This document shows, piece by piece, positions 53,854-63,132 of a DNA stretch of 64,000 nt (positions are counted from its first letter, which is position 1; each line of letters opens with the position of its first letter). This DNA is from Lentzea indica (GTDB lineage: Bacteria; Actinomycetota; Actinomycetes; Mycobacteriales; Pseudonocardiaceae): contig NZ_VSRL01000006.1 in the NCBI RefSeq assembly GCF_012184385.1, forward strand, positions 30,641 to 94,640, in the 5' to 3' direction. The notes under the pieces are model-generated. The model ran no database searches, was not told where the DNA came from, and saw nothing but the letters and a program-made list of their open reading frames with translations. Position numbers and translations under genes: made by a program.

Positions 53854-54644
53854 GGACGCAACTCCAGCACGTCGATCTTGTCGCCGGACCTGATGGTGCC
53901 GGTGCTGATGACGGCCGCCTTCATCCCGAAGGTCACGCCGCCGTCAGGGTCACGGCGGTAGGTGGCGAGCGTCCGGATCGGCTCCGGCCCGTCCTTCAGC
54001 CCGGTCCGCTGGTCGACCATCGGCACGGCGCACCGCACGCAGTCCTTGGCGTAGGCCAGTTCCACGTCACCGATCACCGCGCGCCGCACCCGGTCCTCCG
54101 TGTGCGGTTCCTGCCAGCCGGACACGACCACGTTGGGGCGGAAGCGATCCATCGGCACGGGCTCGCCGCCGCGTTCCAGGATCCGTTCGTTCAGCGCGTC
54201 CAACGAGGACAGCGAGGTCATCAACACCGCGCTGCCGTCGGCGTATCCGACCAGTCCGGTGGTCTCCCCGGTCGTCTCGCGCCGCAGGTCCGGTGGCGTC
54301 CGCACGAGCCGCACGGACTTGCCCAGGGCGTCGGAGAAGTACGCGGCCGCCGCGTCTCCCTGGTCGATTCCGGATCCGTGCCACGTGTGCACGACCACCG
54401 GGACCCGAGGCCCGTCGACGACGAGAGGGAACCGCTCCCCGCCGATCAGCAGCGAACCGTCCACGAGGGAGGGTCGCAGCGCCGCCATCGCGGGCACCTT
54501 GCGCTGCGACAGGAAGACGCCCTCGTCGTCGACCAGCATCATCATCCGGTCGTCCCGCAACCCCGTGAGGTCGACGGCGGAGGACGTGACGGAGAACCCG
54601 CCACACCCCTTGACCGGGTAGACGAGCAGGCTGGAAACGATCAC
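53850..54644 (-). CDS. MOSC-domain protein
   Basis: A 264-residue protein with an N-terminal MOSC beta-barrel (LLVYPVKGCGG, LDLTGLRDDRMMMLVDD-like region) and a C-terminal MOSC domain with RFRPNVVVSG and KDCVRCAVPMVDQRTG, whose Cys pair may bind a molybdenum-cofactor sulphur. This family includes the mARC-type reductases. It overlaps purB by 4 bases (ATGA), so it is co-transcribed with it. Confidence 0.85.
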   Translation of the reverse strand: MIVSSLLVYPVKGCGGFSVTSSAVDLTGLRDDRMMMLVDDEGVFLSQRKVPAMAALRPSLVDGSLLIGGERFPLVVDGPRVPVVVHTWHGSGIDQGDAAAAYFSDALGKSVRLVRTPPDLRRETTGETTGLVGYADGSAVLMTSLSSLDALNERILERGGEPVPMDRFRPNVVVSGWQEPHTEDRVRRAVIGDVELAYAKDCVRCAVPMVDQRTGLKDGPEPIRTLATYRRDPDGGVTFGMKAAVISTGTIRSGDKIDVLELRP

Positions 54645-56059
54645 AGAATCGGCTCCGGCTCGTAGGCCGGGTACTTGTCGACGATCGCCGCCACCTGCTC
54701 CACCACAGACGCGACCTGCGCCGACGCCACGCCGGTGAACGACAGGCGGTCGGCCAGCAGCGCGTCGAGCGCGGCACGGTCGAGCGGCAGGCGGGAGTCG
54801 GCGGACAGCCGGTCCAGCAGGTCGTTCTCCGCGAGGCCCTGCTCGCGCATCGCCAGCGCGACGGCCACCGCGTTCTCCTTGATGGCCTCGTGCGCGGTCT
54901 CGCGTCCGACACCCGCGCGCACGGCCGCCATCAGCACCTTCGTCGTGCCGAGGAACGGCAGGTAGCGGTCCAGCTCACGCGCGACCACGGCCGGGTACGC
55001 GCCGAACTCGTCCAGCACCGTCAGGAACGTCTCCAGCAGCCCGTCGAACGCGAAGAACGCGTCCGGCAGCGCGACCCGGCGGACCACCGAGCACGACACG
55101 TCGCCCTCGTTCCACTGGTCGCCAGCGAGCTCGCCGACCATGGACAGGTAGCCGCGCAGGATCACCGCGAAGCCGTTCACGCGCTCGCACGAGCGGGTGT
55201 TCATCTTGTGCGGCATCGCACTGGAGCCGACCTGGCCGGGCTTGAAGCCCTCGGTCACGAGCTCGTGGCCCGCCATCAGGCGGATGGTCTTCGCCACCGA
55301 CGACGGCGCCGCCGCCAGCTGCACGAGCGTCGACACGACGTCGAAGTCGAGCGAGCGCGGATACACCTGGCCGACGCTCGTGAGCACGCGCTCGAAGCCG
55401 AGGTGACCGGCGACCGTGCGTTCCAGCTCCTCGAGCTTCTCCGGCGTTCCGAGCAGGTCCAGCATGTCCTGGGCGGTGCCGACCGGGCCTTTGATGCCGC
55501 GCAACGGGTACCGCGCGATCAGCTCGTCCAGCCTGCTGAACGCCACCAGCAGCTCGTCCGCGCCGGTCGCGAACCGCTTGCCCAGCGTCGTGGCCTGCGC
55601 GGCCACGTTGTGCGAGCGTCCGGCCATCACCAGATCGGAGTGCTCCGCCGCGAGCCGCGCCAGCCGTCCGAGCACCGCCGCGACCTTGCTCCTGATCAGC
55701 TCCAGCGAGCGCAGCACCTGCAGCTGCTCGACGTTCTCGGTCAGGTCGCGCGAAGTCATGCCCTTGTGGACCTGCTCGTGGCCCGCGAGCGCGTTGAACT
55801 CCTCGATGCGCGCCTTCACGTCGTGCCGCGTCACCCGTTCACGCGCCGCGATCGACTCCAGGTCGACCTGCTCCAGCACGCGCTCGTAGTCGGCGATCGC
55901 GGTCGCCGGCACCTCGATGCCCGCGGCCGCCTGGGCACGCAGCACGGCGATCCACAGCTGGCGCTCCAGCACGATCTTGTGCTCGGCCGACCAGAGCGTC
56001 GCGAGCGACGTGGAGGCGTAGCGACCTGCGAGGACGTTGGCGATGCGCGGCTTGCTCAC
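54641..56059 (-). CDS. purB: Adenylosuccinate lyase
   Basis: A 472-residue fumarase/aspartase-superfamily enzyme acting twice in purine synthesis (SAICAR and adenylosuccinate cleavage). The family signature GSSAMPHKMNTRSCE lies near residue 280; TSRDLTENVEQ is also conserved, and SHNVAAQATTLG contains the catalytic His region. The gene is followed by the coupled MOSC gene. Confidence 0.93.
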   Translation of the reverse strand: MSKPRIANVLAGRYASTSLATLWSAEHKIVLERQLWIAVLRAQAAAGIEVPATAIADYERVLEQVDLESIAARERVTRHDVKARIEEFNALAGHEQVHKGMTSRDLTENVEQLQVLRSLELIRSKVAAVLGRLARLAAEHSDLVMAGRSHNVAAQATTLGKRFATGADELLVAFSRLDELIARYPLRGIKGPVGTAQDMLDLLGTPEKLEELERTVAGHLGFERVLTSVGQVYPRSLDFDVVSTLVQLAAAPSSVAKTIRLMAGHELVTEGFKPGQVGSSAMPHKMNTRSCERVNGFAVILRGYLSMVGELAGDQWNEGDVSCSVVRRVALPDAFFAFDGLLETFLTVLDEFGAYPAVVARELDRYLPFLGTTKVLMAAVRAGVGRETAHEAIKENAVAVALAMREQGLAENDLLDRLSADSRLPLDRAALDALLADRLSFTGVASAQVASVVEQVAAIVDKYPAYEPEPIL

Positions 56060-56084
56060 CCCGCCAGGTTAGTGCACGCGGGAC

Positions 56085-56840
56085 TCACTCCCAGTCGATG
56101 CTCGGGTCCGTGACCAGCGTTGTGAGCACCTCCACACGCACCGGCACCGTCTGCCGCAGACCGCTGCTCGACGCGGGGTTGTAGTTGTGGCTGGAGATCG
56201 TCACGTAGTACCCGCTCGGGAACTGGCGCACCACCTCGGACCGCGCGATCTCCGTGCCCCCCTCGTTGAACTCGGCCTCGATGACGGTCGTCCCGTCGTT
56301 CTGCTGCACGTTGCGGCACACGACGGCGCTGGAGCAGAAGTCCTTCGTGGAGAACTGGCCTTTCATGCCTTGCACGCGCAGCGAGGTCGGCCCGATGTGA
56401 TCGGTCAGGAACACGTAGCCCGAAAGCTCAGGGTCGGACGGCTTCCTGGGCGCCGTCGACGTCAGGTTCGGGGGGTAGCTGAAGCCGTTGGGACGGAGCG
56501 CCGCGTAGACCTCCTTGAAGTTGGTCATCGTCAGCGCGAGCTTCTCGGCCAGCTTGTCGCCGATGCGCTGAGCCTTCTTCTCCGCCGGCTCGCTCGGGGC
56601 CGTGGACGAGGTCGTCTGGCCCTCGGAGGCGAGCTGGCCGCCCCGGTCGCGCGGCAGCAGCCCCGGCAGCGCGAACGACGCCACGGCGATCACCGCCGTA
56701 GCCACGCCCACACCGACCAGCGCTCGTCGGCGACTTTTTTTCTGTTCGACCCGCTTGATCAGCGTGTCGGGGTCGAAGTCGAGCGGCGGCTCGTCCCAGA
56801 CGGCCAGCAGCATTCCCTCGCGGATCTCCTGCTCACTCAC
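56085..56840 (-). CDS. Membrane partner protein of the adjacent SigE-type sigma factor
   Basis: A 251-residue protein from the GTG at 56840, which overlaps the sigma stop (GTGA). A short cytoplasmic part (VSEQEIREGMLLAVWDEPPLDFDPDTLIKRVEQKK) is followed by a membrane helix near residues 35-57 and an extracytoplasmic beta-rich domain with a Cys pair (FCSSAVVCRN). The extracellular domain resembles the C-terminal domain of the sigma fusion at 16514. No zinc-binding anti-sigma motif is present, so it is called a partner, not a proven anti-sigma factor. Confidence 0.68.
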   Translation of the reverse strand: MSEQEIREGMLLAVWDEPPLDFDPDTLIKRVEQKKSRRRALVGVGVATAVIAVASFALPGLLPRDRGGQLASEGQTTSSTAPSEPAEKKAQRIGDKLAEKLALTMTNFKEVYAALRPNGFSYPPNLTSTAPRKPSDPELSGYVFLTDHIGPTSLRVQGMKGQFSTKDFCSSAVVCRNVQQNDGTTVIEAEFNEGGTEIARSEVVRQFPSGYYVTISSHNYNPASSSGLRQTVPVRVEVLTTLVTDPSIDWE

Positions 56841-57370
56841 GACGCGACCCTCCCCGAACTGCTGTCGAGCTTCTCCACGATGGTGCGCAGTGTCGCGAGA
56901 CCACGCGCCGTCTGGCTTTTGACCGTTCCCTCGGTACAACCCATGGCCACCGCCACCTCGGCGACCGACAGGTCCTCGAAATAACGCAGCACGAGCACCG
57001 CTCGTTGCCTCGGCGGCACCTGCAGCAACGCGGTGTGCACCAGCTCCCGCGCCCACAGCTTCGCGCTGGTGGTGTCGGGATCGACGGTGGCGTCAGCGGC
57101 GTCCGGCAGCTCCCCGTCCCGCTGCTCGGCTCTGCGCCACGGCCTGCGCTTCTCGTCCAGCCAGGTGCGCAGCAGCACCTTGCGGGCGTACGCGATCAGG
57201 TTGTCGAGGTCCTTGATGCGCTTCCAGGCCATGTACATCTTCATGAGGCTCGACTGCATCAGGTCTTCAGCCGTGTGCCAGTCGCCACAGAACAGATAGG
57301 CAGTGCGCCGCAAAGACGCGGCATTGGCCGCCGCGAATTCGCGAAAGCCCTGCTCATCGGCCTTGCGCAT
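56837..57370 (-). CDS. SigE-family RNA polymerase sigma factor
   Basis: A 177-residue ECF-type sigma factor: region 2 around AYLFCGDWHTAEDLMQSSLMKMYMAW and region 4 around VPPRQRAVLVLRYFEDLSVAEVAVAM with EGTVKSQTARGLATLR. Coupled to a membrane partner downstream. A GCAACC-N16-CGTTC promoter-like motif precedes it, a pattern shared with the other two sigma genes here, suggesting autoregulation. Confidence 0.88.
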   Translation of the reverse strand: MRKADEQGFREFAAANAASLRRTAYLFCGDWHTAEDLMQSSLMKMYMAWKRIKDLDNLIAYARKVLLRTWLDEKRRPWRRAEQRDGELPDAADATVDPDTTSAKLWARELVHTALLQVPPRQRAVLVLRYFEDLSVAEVAVAMGCTEGTVKSQTARGLATLRTIVEKLDSSSGRVAS

Positions 57371-57399
57371 GCGTTCCCCTCTCGCGTCCTCAACAAGGG

Positions 57400-57426
57400 G
57401 AACGCATCGGAGGAACGCGAGGTTGC
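57400..57426 (-). promoter_or_regulatory. ECF-type promoter motif before the sigma factor at 56837
   Basis: Minus strand: GCAACC (57426-57421), 16-base spacer, CGTTC (57404-57400), about 30 bases before the ATG. Matches the motifs before the other two sigma genes. Confidence 0.5.
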
Positions 57427-57427
57427 A

Positions 57428-58012
57428 TCACCCGTGACGCGAAAGAGCCGAACGGAGCATCCTGGCCGCGACACCGCGTGGGTCGGACTTCAGCTCGATG
57501 AACGAGTTCACCACCGAGCCGTCCACCAGCGCGATCAACTCCTCGATCCGGTCGCGTGGGACGTCGCGGCCTGAGCGGGCGAAGATGTCGGCGATCAGAT
57601 CGTGCAGCTCCTTGGACAGCACGCGCATCAACGGCCGCAGGTACGGGCGGCGGCCGGTCGCGACGAGGCGTTCGTAGCGCAGCAGCATCGTCTCGGTGTC
57701 GGTGACGTCCTGGCCGATCAGCAGGTCGAGGATGAGCTCGATCAGCACGTCGTCGTCGGTCAGCTGCTCCGAGATCGTCGCGAGGCGTTGCTTGCAGCTC
57801 GCCAGCTCGCTGTGGCCGTGGAACTCGACCGCCGCGGTGATCAGCTCGTCCAGCGAGTCGAAGTAGTACGTGGTCGACGCGAGCGGCAGACCTGCGCGTT
57901 CGGCGACCGCGCGGTGCCTGACCGCGTCGAAGCCGCCCTCCACGAGCAGTTCGGCCGCGGCCTCGACGAGCGCCTGCCTCCTGCGCTCACCCTTGGGGGT
58001 TGCTGCCGTCAT
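57428..58012 (-). CDS. TetR-family transcriptional regulator
   Basis: A 194-residue regulator with the TetR HTH (RRQALVEAAAELLVEGGFDAVRHRAVAERAGLPLASTTYYFDSLDELI) and a helical ligand domain. It lies between two sigma/partner units on the same strand; its targets are not evident. Confidence 0.85.
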   Translation of the reverse strand: MTAATPKGERRRQALVEAAAELLVEGGFDAVRHRAVAERAGLPLASTTYYFDSLDELITAAVEFHGHSELASCKQRLATISEQLTDDDVLIELILDLLIGQDVTDTETMLLRYERLVATGRRPYLRPLMRVLSKELHDLIADIFARSGRDVPRDRIEELIALVDGSVVNSFIELKSDPRGVAARMLRSALSRHG

Positions 58013-58039
58013 AGTCGCGCCAGAGTACTTGGCGGCCGC

Positions 58040-58726
58040 TCAGAACTTCGGAGCCAGTGCGTCCGCGAACCGCTTGGCCTGGCCTTTCAGCTCACCGTCG
58101 CCCTGCGTGAACACGTACAGGTCCTTGTCGCCGACGGTCTTCACCTTCTCCGCTCCCGCGGGCGCCTCGAAAGGCTGCGCTGTGACGATCGCGGTGATCG
58201 TCAGGCCGTCGATCTTGAACGCGGCCGCGCGGGAGTCAGGCGAACACGTCACCTTCGGTGGCTCCGCGTGCTCCGGTGAGACCGAAAGCTCTCCGGCGAG
58301 GGCGTCGGCGAGCTCTCGGTCCACACCCGCGCAGCCCTGCACTGCGCGTTCACCGGTCGGAAGACCGGTGCTCCCCGGCGTGACCCCGTCCCCCTGCGTG
58401 GACGGGTCGCCAGGAGAGTTCTTGGCGGGCGGTTGGGCCTCCAGGGCGGTCATCGGTCCAGTCTGCGGAGATTGTGCCGTGTCGTTCCCCTGCTGCCCAG
58501 AACCTGCCATCGTGTTGCCGGCTTTGTCCTGAGCCAACCAGCCGTTGGCCGCGACGGCACCGCCGAAGCCGAGCACCACGACCAGCGTAGTGCCGGCGGC
58601 GATCGAGTTGCGCCTGCGGAGAGTGGCGCGTCGCGAAGCCTTTCGGACGTCACTCGCGTCGAAGGACGCCGGTGGTGCGTCGTGTGCGGCGTCGCGGAAC
58701 AGGTCCGCGAGCTTCTGCTCATCCAT
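58040..58726 (-). CDS. Membrane partner protein of the SigE-type sigma factor at 58750
   Basis: A 228-residue protein. N-terminal cytoplasmic LADLFRDAAHDAPPASFDASDV, a basic RKASRRATLRRR stretch, one membrane helix (about residues 41-63), a Gly/Ser/Gln/Pro-rich linker and a C-terminal extracytoplasmic domain of about 100 residues with two Cys (VQGCAG, KVTCSPD). It starts 23 bases after the sigma stop. Probable regulator or sensor for that sigma factor, without a zinc anti-sigma motif. Confidence 0.65.
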   Translation of the reverse strand: MDEQKLADLFRDAAHDAPPASFDASDVRKASRRATLRRRNSIAAGTTLVVVLGFGGAVAANGWLAQDKAGNTMAGSGQQGNDTAQSPQTGPMTALEAQPPAKNSPGDPSTQGDGVTPGSTGLPTGERAVQGCAGVDRELADALAGELSVSPEHAEPPKVTCSPDSRAAAFKIDGLTITAIVTAQPFEAPAGAEKVKTVGDKDLYVFTQGDGELKGQAKRFADALAPKF

Positions 58727-58749
58727 CTACGTCCTCCTCTCGCTCGTGT

Positions 58750-59268
58750 TCACGACGCCGGTCGCAGATCGTCGATGGCGTCACCAAGAGCTTCCCGCAA
58801 CGCGGTCAGCCCGCGGGCGGTCTGACTCTTCACAGTTCCTTCCGAGCACTTCAGCACCTCGGCCGTGGCCGTCACGTCGAGACCCTCGAGGAACCTCAGA
58901 ACGAGCACGGCCCGTTGCCGCGGCGGAACTCTGCGCAGGCCTTTCATCAGCGCCTCGCGCGTCGCCACGGTGTCGCCGATCTCGTTGTCCGCGGCCGGCG
59001 ACTCCGGCAGCACGTCGGTGAACTTCTCGCGCCGCCAGGGCCTGCGCGACTCGTCGATCACCGCGCGCACGACGGTGCGCCGGACGTAGGCGTCGAGAGC
59101 CTGCTTGTCCCGGATCTTCCGCCACCTCCTGTGCACCGCTACGAACGCTGTCTGCGCGAAGTCGTCAGCGCGGTGCCAGTCGCCGCACAGCAGGTATGCC
59201 GTTCGGCGCACGGCCTCACGGCGAGCCACGAAGTACTCCGCGAACTCCTGCTCGTCGCGCTGATCCAC
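58750..59268 (-). CDS. SigE-family RNA polymerase sigma factor
   Basis: A 172-residue ECF-type sigma factor from the GTG at 59268 (preceded by GGAGAGC); an in-frame upstream extension is not needed. Region 2 is around AYLLCGDWHRADDFAQTAFVAVHRRW, region 4 around VPPRQRAVLVLRFLEGLDVTATAEVL with EGTVKSQTARGLTALR. Followed by its membrane partner. Same promoter motif upstream as the other two sigma genes. Confidence 0.87.
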   Translation of the reverse strand: MDQRDEQEFAEYFVARREAVRRTAYLLCGDWHRADDFAQTAFVAVHRRWRKIRDKQALDAYVRRTVVRAVIDESRRPWRREKFTDVLPESPAADNEIGDTVATREALMKGLRRVPPRQRAVLVLRFLEGLDVTATAEVLKCSEGTVKSQTARGLTALREALGDAIDDLRPAS

Positions 59269-59307
59269 GCGGACTGCTCTCCGCTCGTTCCTCGAGTTGC
59301 ACTTACC

Positions 59308-59335
59308 GGACGGAATCTGAGGCAACAACGGTTGC
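59308..59335 (-). promoter_or_regulatory. ECF-type promoter motif before the sigma factor at 58750
   Basis: Minus strand: GCAACC (59335-59330), 17-base spacer, CGTCC (59312-59308), about 39 bases before the GTG. GCAAC is also the arm of a small inverted repeat (GCAACAACGGTTGC on the plus strand). Confidence 0.5.
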
Positions 59336-59399
59336 ACGAACCTCCGGCGAGAGCTACATCACCCCCTCGGTCGTTCACCGGATGTGATGTGATCGGGTC

Positions 59400-60392
59400 G
59401 TGACCCCCATCGACCTGCGTTCGGACACCGTCACCCAGCCGGACGAGGAAATGCGTCGCGCGATGGCGTCGGCCGAGGTCGGCGACGACGTGCTGGACCA
59501 CGACCCGACCATGGCTGCCTTGGAGGAGCGGGTCGCCGCACTGCTCGGCGTCGAGGCCGCCCTGTGGGTTCCTTCCGGGTCCATGGGCAATCTGATCGCG
59601 CTGTTCGTGCACTTGCGGCGGGGTGACCGGTTCCTTGCGCCCCTGGGTGCGCACGTTCTGGACGCCGAGCTCGGGACCGCCGCGTGGCTGGCGGGCGGGA
59701 TGCCGCACGGACTGCCGGTCCTGTCTCCGGAAGCCGTGGTGGCCGCTGGCGGTGGCGAGTCTCCTTATTACGGGCTTCGCACCACGTTGTTGTGTCTGGA
59801 GAACACGCACAACGCGTCCGGTGGCACGGTGACCGCGCCCGACGAGCACGCGCTGCTGGTGTCCGCGGCTCGGTCCACCGGCTTGGCCGTGCACCTGGAC
59901 GGTGCCCGGCTGTGGAACGCCTCGGTCGCTCTCGGGGTGCCGCCTGCCGCTCTGACCGTGGGGTCGGACACCGTGCAGGTGTGCCTGTCCAAGGGGCTCG
60001 GGGCGCCGGTCGGGTCCGTGGTGGCCGGGTCTTCGTCTTTCGTGGTCGAGGCTCGTCGCGTTCGGAAGATGCTCGGTGGCGGGGTTCGGCAGGGTGGGGT
60101 CCTGGCTGCTGCCGGTCTGGTCGCTCTGGACCGGATCTCGCGGTTGGAGGCCGACCATTCGAACGCCTCCGCCCTGGCCGCCGGGTTGCGGTCGCTGGGC
60201 TGGGAGGTGGAGGAGCCGGCGACGAACATCGTTCTGGCGTCGGTCCCAGACGTGGAGAAGACGTTGGGTTCGATGCGCGATGTCGGGGTTTACGCCAGTC
60301 CGATGTCCGGCAAGGTCCGGTTCGTGACGCACGGCGACGTGGACTCGTCCGACATCGCCGAACTGCTGCGCCGGCTACGAGAGGACGCCTGA
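59400..60392 (+). CDS. Threonine aldolase-like PLP enzyme
   Basis: A 330-residue beta-eliminating lyase/threonine aldolase-family protein. Features are [18 protein letters not shown] at the start, [32 protein letters not shown] and the PLP-Lys motif [12 protein letters not shown]. It would cleave threonine or allo-threonine to glycine and acetaldehyde, although relatives differ in specificity. GTG start at 59400. The HAD gene starts 1 base after its stop. Confidence 0.87.
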   Translation: MTPIDLRSDTVTQPDEEMRRAMASAEVGDDVLDHDPTMAALEERVAALLGVEAALWVPSGSMGNLIALFVHLRRGDRFLAPLGAHVLDAELGTAAWLAGGMPHGLPVLSPEAVVAAGGGESPYYGLRTTLLCLENTHNASGGTVTAPDEHALLVSAARSTGLAVHLDGARLWNASVALGVPPAALTVGSDTVQVCLSKGLGAPVGSVVAGSSSFVVEARRVRKMLGGGVRQGGVLAAAGLVALDRISRLEADHSNASALAAGLRSLGWEVEEPATNIVLASVPDVEKTLGSMRDVGVYASPMSGKVRFVTHGDVDSSDIAELLRRLREDA

Positions 60393-60393
60393 G

Positions 60394-60990
60394 ATGCGCT
60401 GGATCGTGTTCGACTTCGGCGAGGTCATCAGCCAGCGGAACCCGGCGCTGCCTTCCATGGCGGCTCGGCTCGGAGTGTCGTTGGATGCCTTCGAGGCCGC
60501 GTACTGGGACCGTGACGCCTACGACCGAGGTGGGTCGGACTCAGCGTACTGGTCGTCGATCGGCTCTTCGCTCGGGCTGAGCCTCGATGACGCTGTCGTG
60601 CAAGAGATGACCGCCATGGACAACGCCGGTTGGCTGGACGATCCGGTGGCGGAAACCGTTGCGCTGATCGAGGACCTCGCTTCGTTGGGGCTGCCTCTGG
60701 CGCTGCTGTCGAACGCGCCCGTGACGTTCGCGCGGCTGGCCGAGAAGGTGCCGTGGGCCAAGCACTTCCGGCACCTGATCTTCTCCGGCGACCTCGGCTA
60801 CGCCAAGCCGGACGCGGCGATCTGGAAGCACGTGGAGTCCGTGATCGGTTCGTCCGACGTGATCTTCTTCGACGACCGCCTGTCCAATGTGGAGGGAGCT
60901 TTGGTGGCGGGCTGGGACGCGCGCTTGTGGACGTCAGCTCTTGTTGCGCGCGCTGAGCTCCGCGCGGAGTTCGGCGATCTCGGAGCGTAG
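60394..60990 (+). CDS. HAD-family hydrolase (YihX-like)
   Basis: A 198-residue HAD phosphatase. Motif I reads VFDFGEVI, with the second Asp replaced by Gly as in YihX-type members; motif II is LLSNAP, the Lys of motif III is in YAKPD, and motif IV IFFDD. Starts 1 base after the threonine aldolase stop, so co-transcribed. Its 3' end overlaps the convergent channel gene by 57 bases. Confidence 0.8.
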   Translation: MRWIVFDFGEVISQRNPALPSMAARLGVSLDAFEAAYWDRDAYDRGGSDSAYWSSIGSSLGLSLDDAVVQEMTAMDNAGWLDDPVAETVALIEDLASLGLPLALLSNAPVTFARLAEKVPWAKHFRHLIFSGDLGYAKPDAAIWKHVESVIGSSDVIFFDDRLSNVEGALVAGWDARLWTSALVARAELRAEFGDLGA

Positions 60991-61659
60991 GCTCCGCAGC
61001 TCCTGCACGATCTCGAGCTCGGCCTCCTCGACGCCGCGCAGCTTCTCGACCAGCCAGCTGGCGATCGTGCCGGTGATGACACCGAGCAACGCGATGCCGC
61101 CGACCATGAGCAGTGCCGCGACCAGCCGCCCCTCAGCCGTGACGGGATAGCGGTCGCCGTACCCGACCGTCGACATGGTGGTCATCGTCCACCACAACGC
61201 GTCCCCGAACGTGGTGATGCTGGCGTTTTCCGCATGCCTTTCCGCGTCCAGCACCGCCAGGCTGGCACAAAAGCCGACGATCATCGTCACGCCGGTGACA
61301 TAAATGCTGACCCTCTGCCTGATCTTGTGCTGGAACTTCTTGTTCAGCAGCGTGACGACTGTGATCAGCCTGAGAACCCTGAGCTGCCGCACCATGGGCA
61401 ACACAACCGCGACAAGATCGAGGACATGCGTTTTGAGAAACTGGATCTTGTTCTGCGCAAGGGCGAACCTCGTCGCGTAGTCGGCCGCAAACACGGCCCA
61501 GACCAGCCACAACACGATCTCGAGCGCCAGGTGCATGCTCCCGTGATCATCAAACACCTGCCACGCGTACACGACGAGAAAAAGCACGGCGAGAGCCGTC
61601 AACGGCCACTCGACCTTTCGTTCCCACCGCTCGAGGCGGGCCTCGTTGGCTAGCAACAC
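60934..61659 (-). CDS. Voltage-gated-like potassium channel
   Basis: A 241-residue membrane protein with six membrane segments, including a weakly charged S4-like segment (RQLRVLRLITVVTLL), and the pore filter TMSTVGYGDRYPVT. The C-terminus (LRGVEEAELEIVQELRSLRSEIAELRAEL) is a coiled coil suited to tetramer assembly. No ligand-binding RCK domain. Overlaps the HAD gene by 57 bases. Confidence 0.87.
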   Translation of the reverse strand: MLLANEARLERWERKVEWPLTALAVLFLVVYAWQVFDDHGSMHLALEIVLWLVWAVFAADYATRFALAQNKIQFLKTHVLDLVAVVLPMVRQLRVLRLITVVTLLNKKFQHKIRQRVSIYVTGVTMIVGFCASLAVLDAERHAENASITTFGDALWWTMTTMSTVGYGDRYPVTAEGRLVAALLMVGGIALLGVITGTIASWLVEKLRGVEEAELEIVQELRSLRSEIAELRAELSARNKS

Positions 61660-61697
61660 CGCCCCATGGTGAGCGGTTTGTTCGGTTTAATCCAGGG

Positions 61698-61847
61698 TCA
61701 TCGCTTGGATTTGATCGCACCGTAAGCCGCCGTGCCTGCGAGGAGTAGTCCTCCAATCACAGCGAGCCAGAACAACCCTTTCACCACGGCCCCGACAACG
61801 GCCAGCACGATCCAGATCGCCACCAGCCACCCGATGATCGCCCACAT
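61698..61847 (-). CDS. 49-residue small membrane protein
   Basis: Too short for most automatic calls. The ATG at 61847 follows GGGGAGG by 5 bases. Two hydrophobic stretches (MWAIIGWLVAIWIVLAVVGA and GLFWLAVIGGLLLAGTAAYG) form a helical hairpin, ending in a Lys/Arg tail. Such tiny proteins are common in actinomycetes and usually uncharacterised. Confidence 0.65.
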   Translation of the reverse strand: MWAIIGWLVAIWIVLAVVGAVVKGLFWLAVIGGLLLAGTAAYGAIKSKR

Positions 61848-62001
61848 AGGCCCTCCCCTTCTCCCTACCGTGAACGTTCGGTGGGCCCGCTTTGTTGCGC
61901 TCTCAAGCCTTCGGCCTCTTCGGTGTCCCGCACGGCCCCGCCTTGGGCTGGGCCTCTTCGATGCTCCGCGAGGGCCGGTTTCGTTCCCGGTTTCGTTGCT
62001 G

Positions 62002-63132
62002 TCAGAGCCACGCCTTCAGGCGCCGCAGCGCCTCCTCGATGTCCTGCGTGGATCCCGCGAACGACATCCGCACGAAGTGATGTCCGTCCACCGGGTCGAA
62101 GTCGATGCCGGGAACGATCGCGACCCCGGTGTCGTCCAGGAACCGCCGGCAGAACCCCATCGAGTCGTCCGTCAGATGCCTGACGTCCGCGTACACGTAG
62201 AACGCCCCGTCCGCCGGCGCCAGCTTGTCGATCCCGAGGTTCGTCAGCCCTTCCAGCAGCAGATCCCGATTCACCTTGTACCGCTTGAGGTGCTCCGCCG
62301 TCTCCGCGTAGGCCTCCTCGCTGAACGCCCCAACCGCGGCGAACTGGGCCAACGCAGGCGGGCAAAGCGTGAAATTGCCCGTCAAACAGTCCACTGCCCG
62401 CCTGAGCCGCTCCGGCAGCAACATCCACCCCAGCCGCCACCCGGTCATCGCGAACGCCTTGGAGAACGAGTTCACGACAATCGCATCTCGCGACGTCTCC
62501 CAAGCACACCGCAACGGCTCCCCGTAGCTGATCCCGTGGTAGATCTCGTCGCTGACCAGCTGCACCCCGTTGTCCGCACACCACCGCGCAATCGGCTCGA
62601 CGTTGGCGACGGTCCCGGTGGGATTGGCCGGACTGGCCACGATCACACCCTTGAGGCCGGGGTCGAGCATCTCCACCGTGGGCTGGAACCGCGTCTCGGG
62701 CCCGCACGGCAACTCGACAACCTCACACCCCAACGCCTTCAGGATGTTGCGGTAAGCGGGATACCCGGGCCGCGCCAGGGCAACCCGATCCCCAGCGTCG
62801 AACGCGGCCAGAAAGGCCAACGTGAACGCCCCCGACGACCCCGTCGTCACCACCACGTCGTCAGGCGTCACGTCGAGGTCGTACTGCCGCTTGTAGTGCC
62901 TCGCGATGGCACCGCGCAGCTCAGGAATCCCCAACTGCTCGGTGTACCCCAGCGCGTGCTCGCTGAGGGCCCGCGCCGCAGCTTCCCGCACGGGCCGCGG
63001 TGCCGGGCTCGAAGGCTGCCCGGCGGCAAGGGAGACCACGTCCCCGTGGGTTCGCTGCCGCTGCGCTGCGGCAGAAAGCACGTCCATGACGTGGAAGGGT
63101 GGGACGTCGGCGCGGGCAGCCACGGTCAGCAT
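62002..63132 (-). CDS. Class I/II PLP aminotransferase
   Basis: A 376-residue fold-type I aminotransferase, aspartate aminotransferase-like. The PLP Lys is in NSFSKAFAMTGWRLGW, the Asn/Asp/Tyr set in SPANPTGTV and VSDEIYHG, and the Arg carboxylate clamp in FVRMSFA near the C-terminus. Substrate not identified; no obvious pathway neighbours. Its 5' side faces a repeat-containing spacer. Confidence 0.87.
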   Translation of the reverse strand: MLTVAARADVPPFHVMDVLSAAAQRQRTHGDVVSLAAGQPSSPAPRPVREAAARALSEHALGYTEQLGIPELRGAIARHYKRQYDLDVTPDDVVVTTGSSGAFTLAFLAAFDAGDRVALARPGYPAYRNILKALGCEVVELPCGPETRFQPTVEMLDPGLKGVIVASPANPTGTVANVEPIARWCADNGVQLVSDEIYHGISYGEPLRCAWETSRDAIVVNSFSKAFAMTGWRLGWMLLPERLRRAVDCLTGNFTLCPPALAQFAAVGAFSEEAYAETAEHLKRYKVNRDLLLEGLTNLGIDKLAPADGAFYVYADVRHLTDDSMGFCRRFLDDTGVAIVPGIDFDPVDGHHFVRMSFAGSTQDIEEALRRLKAWL

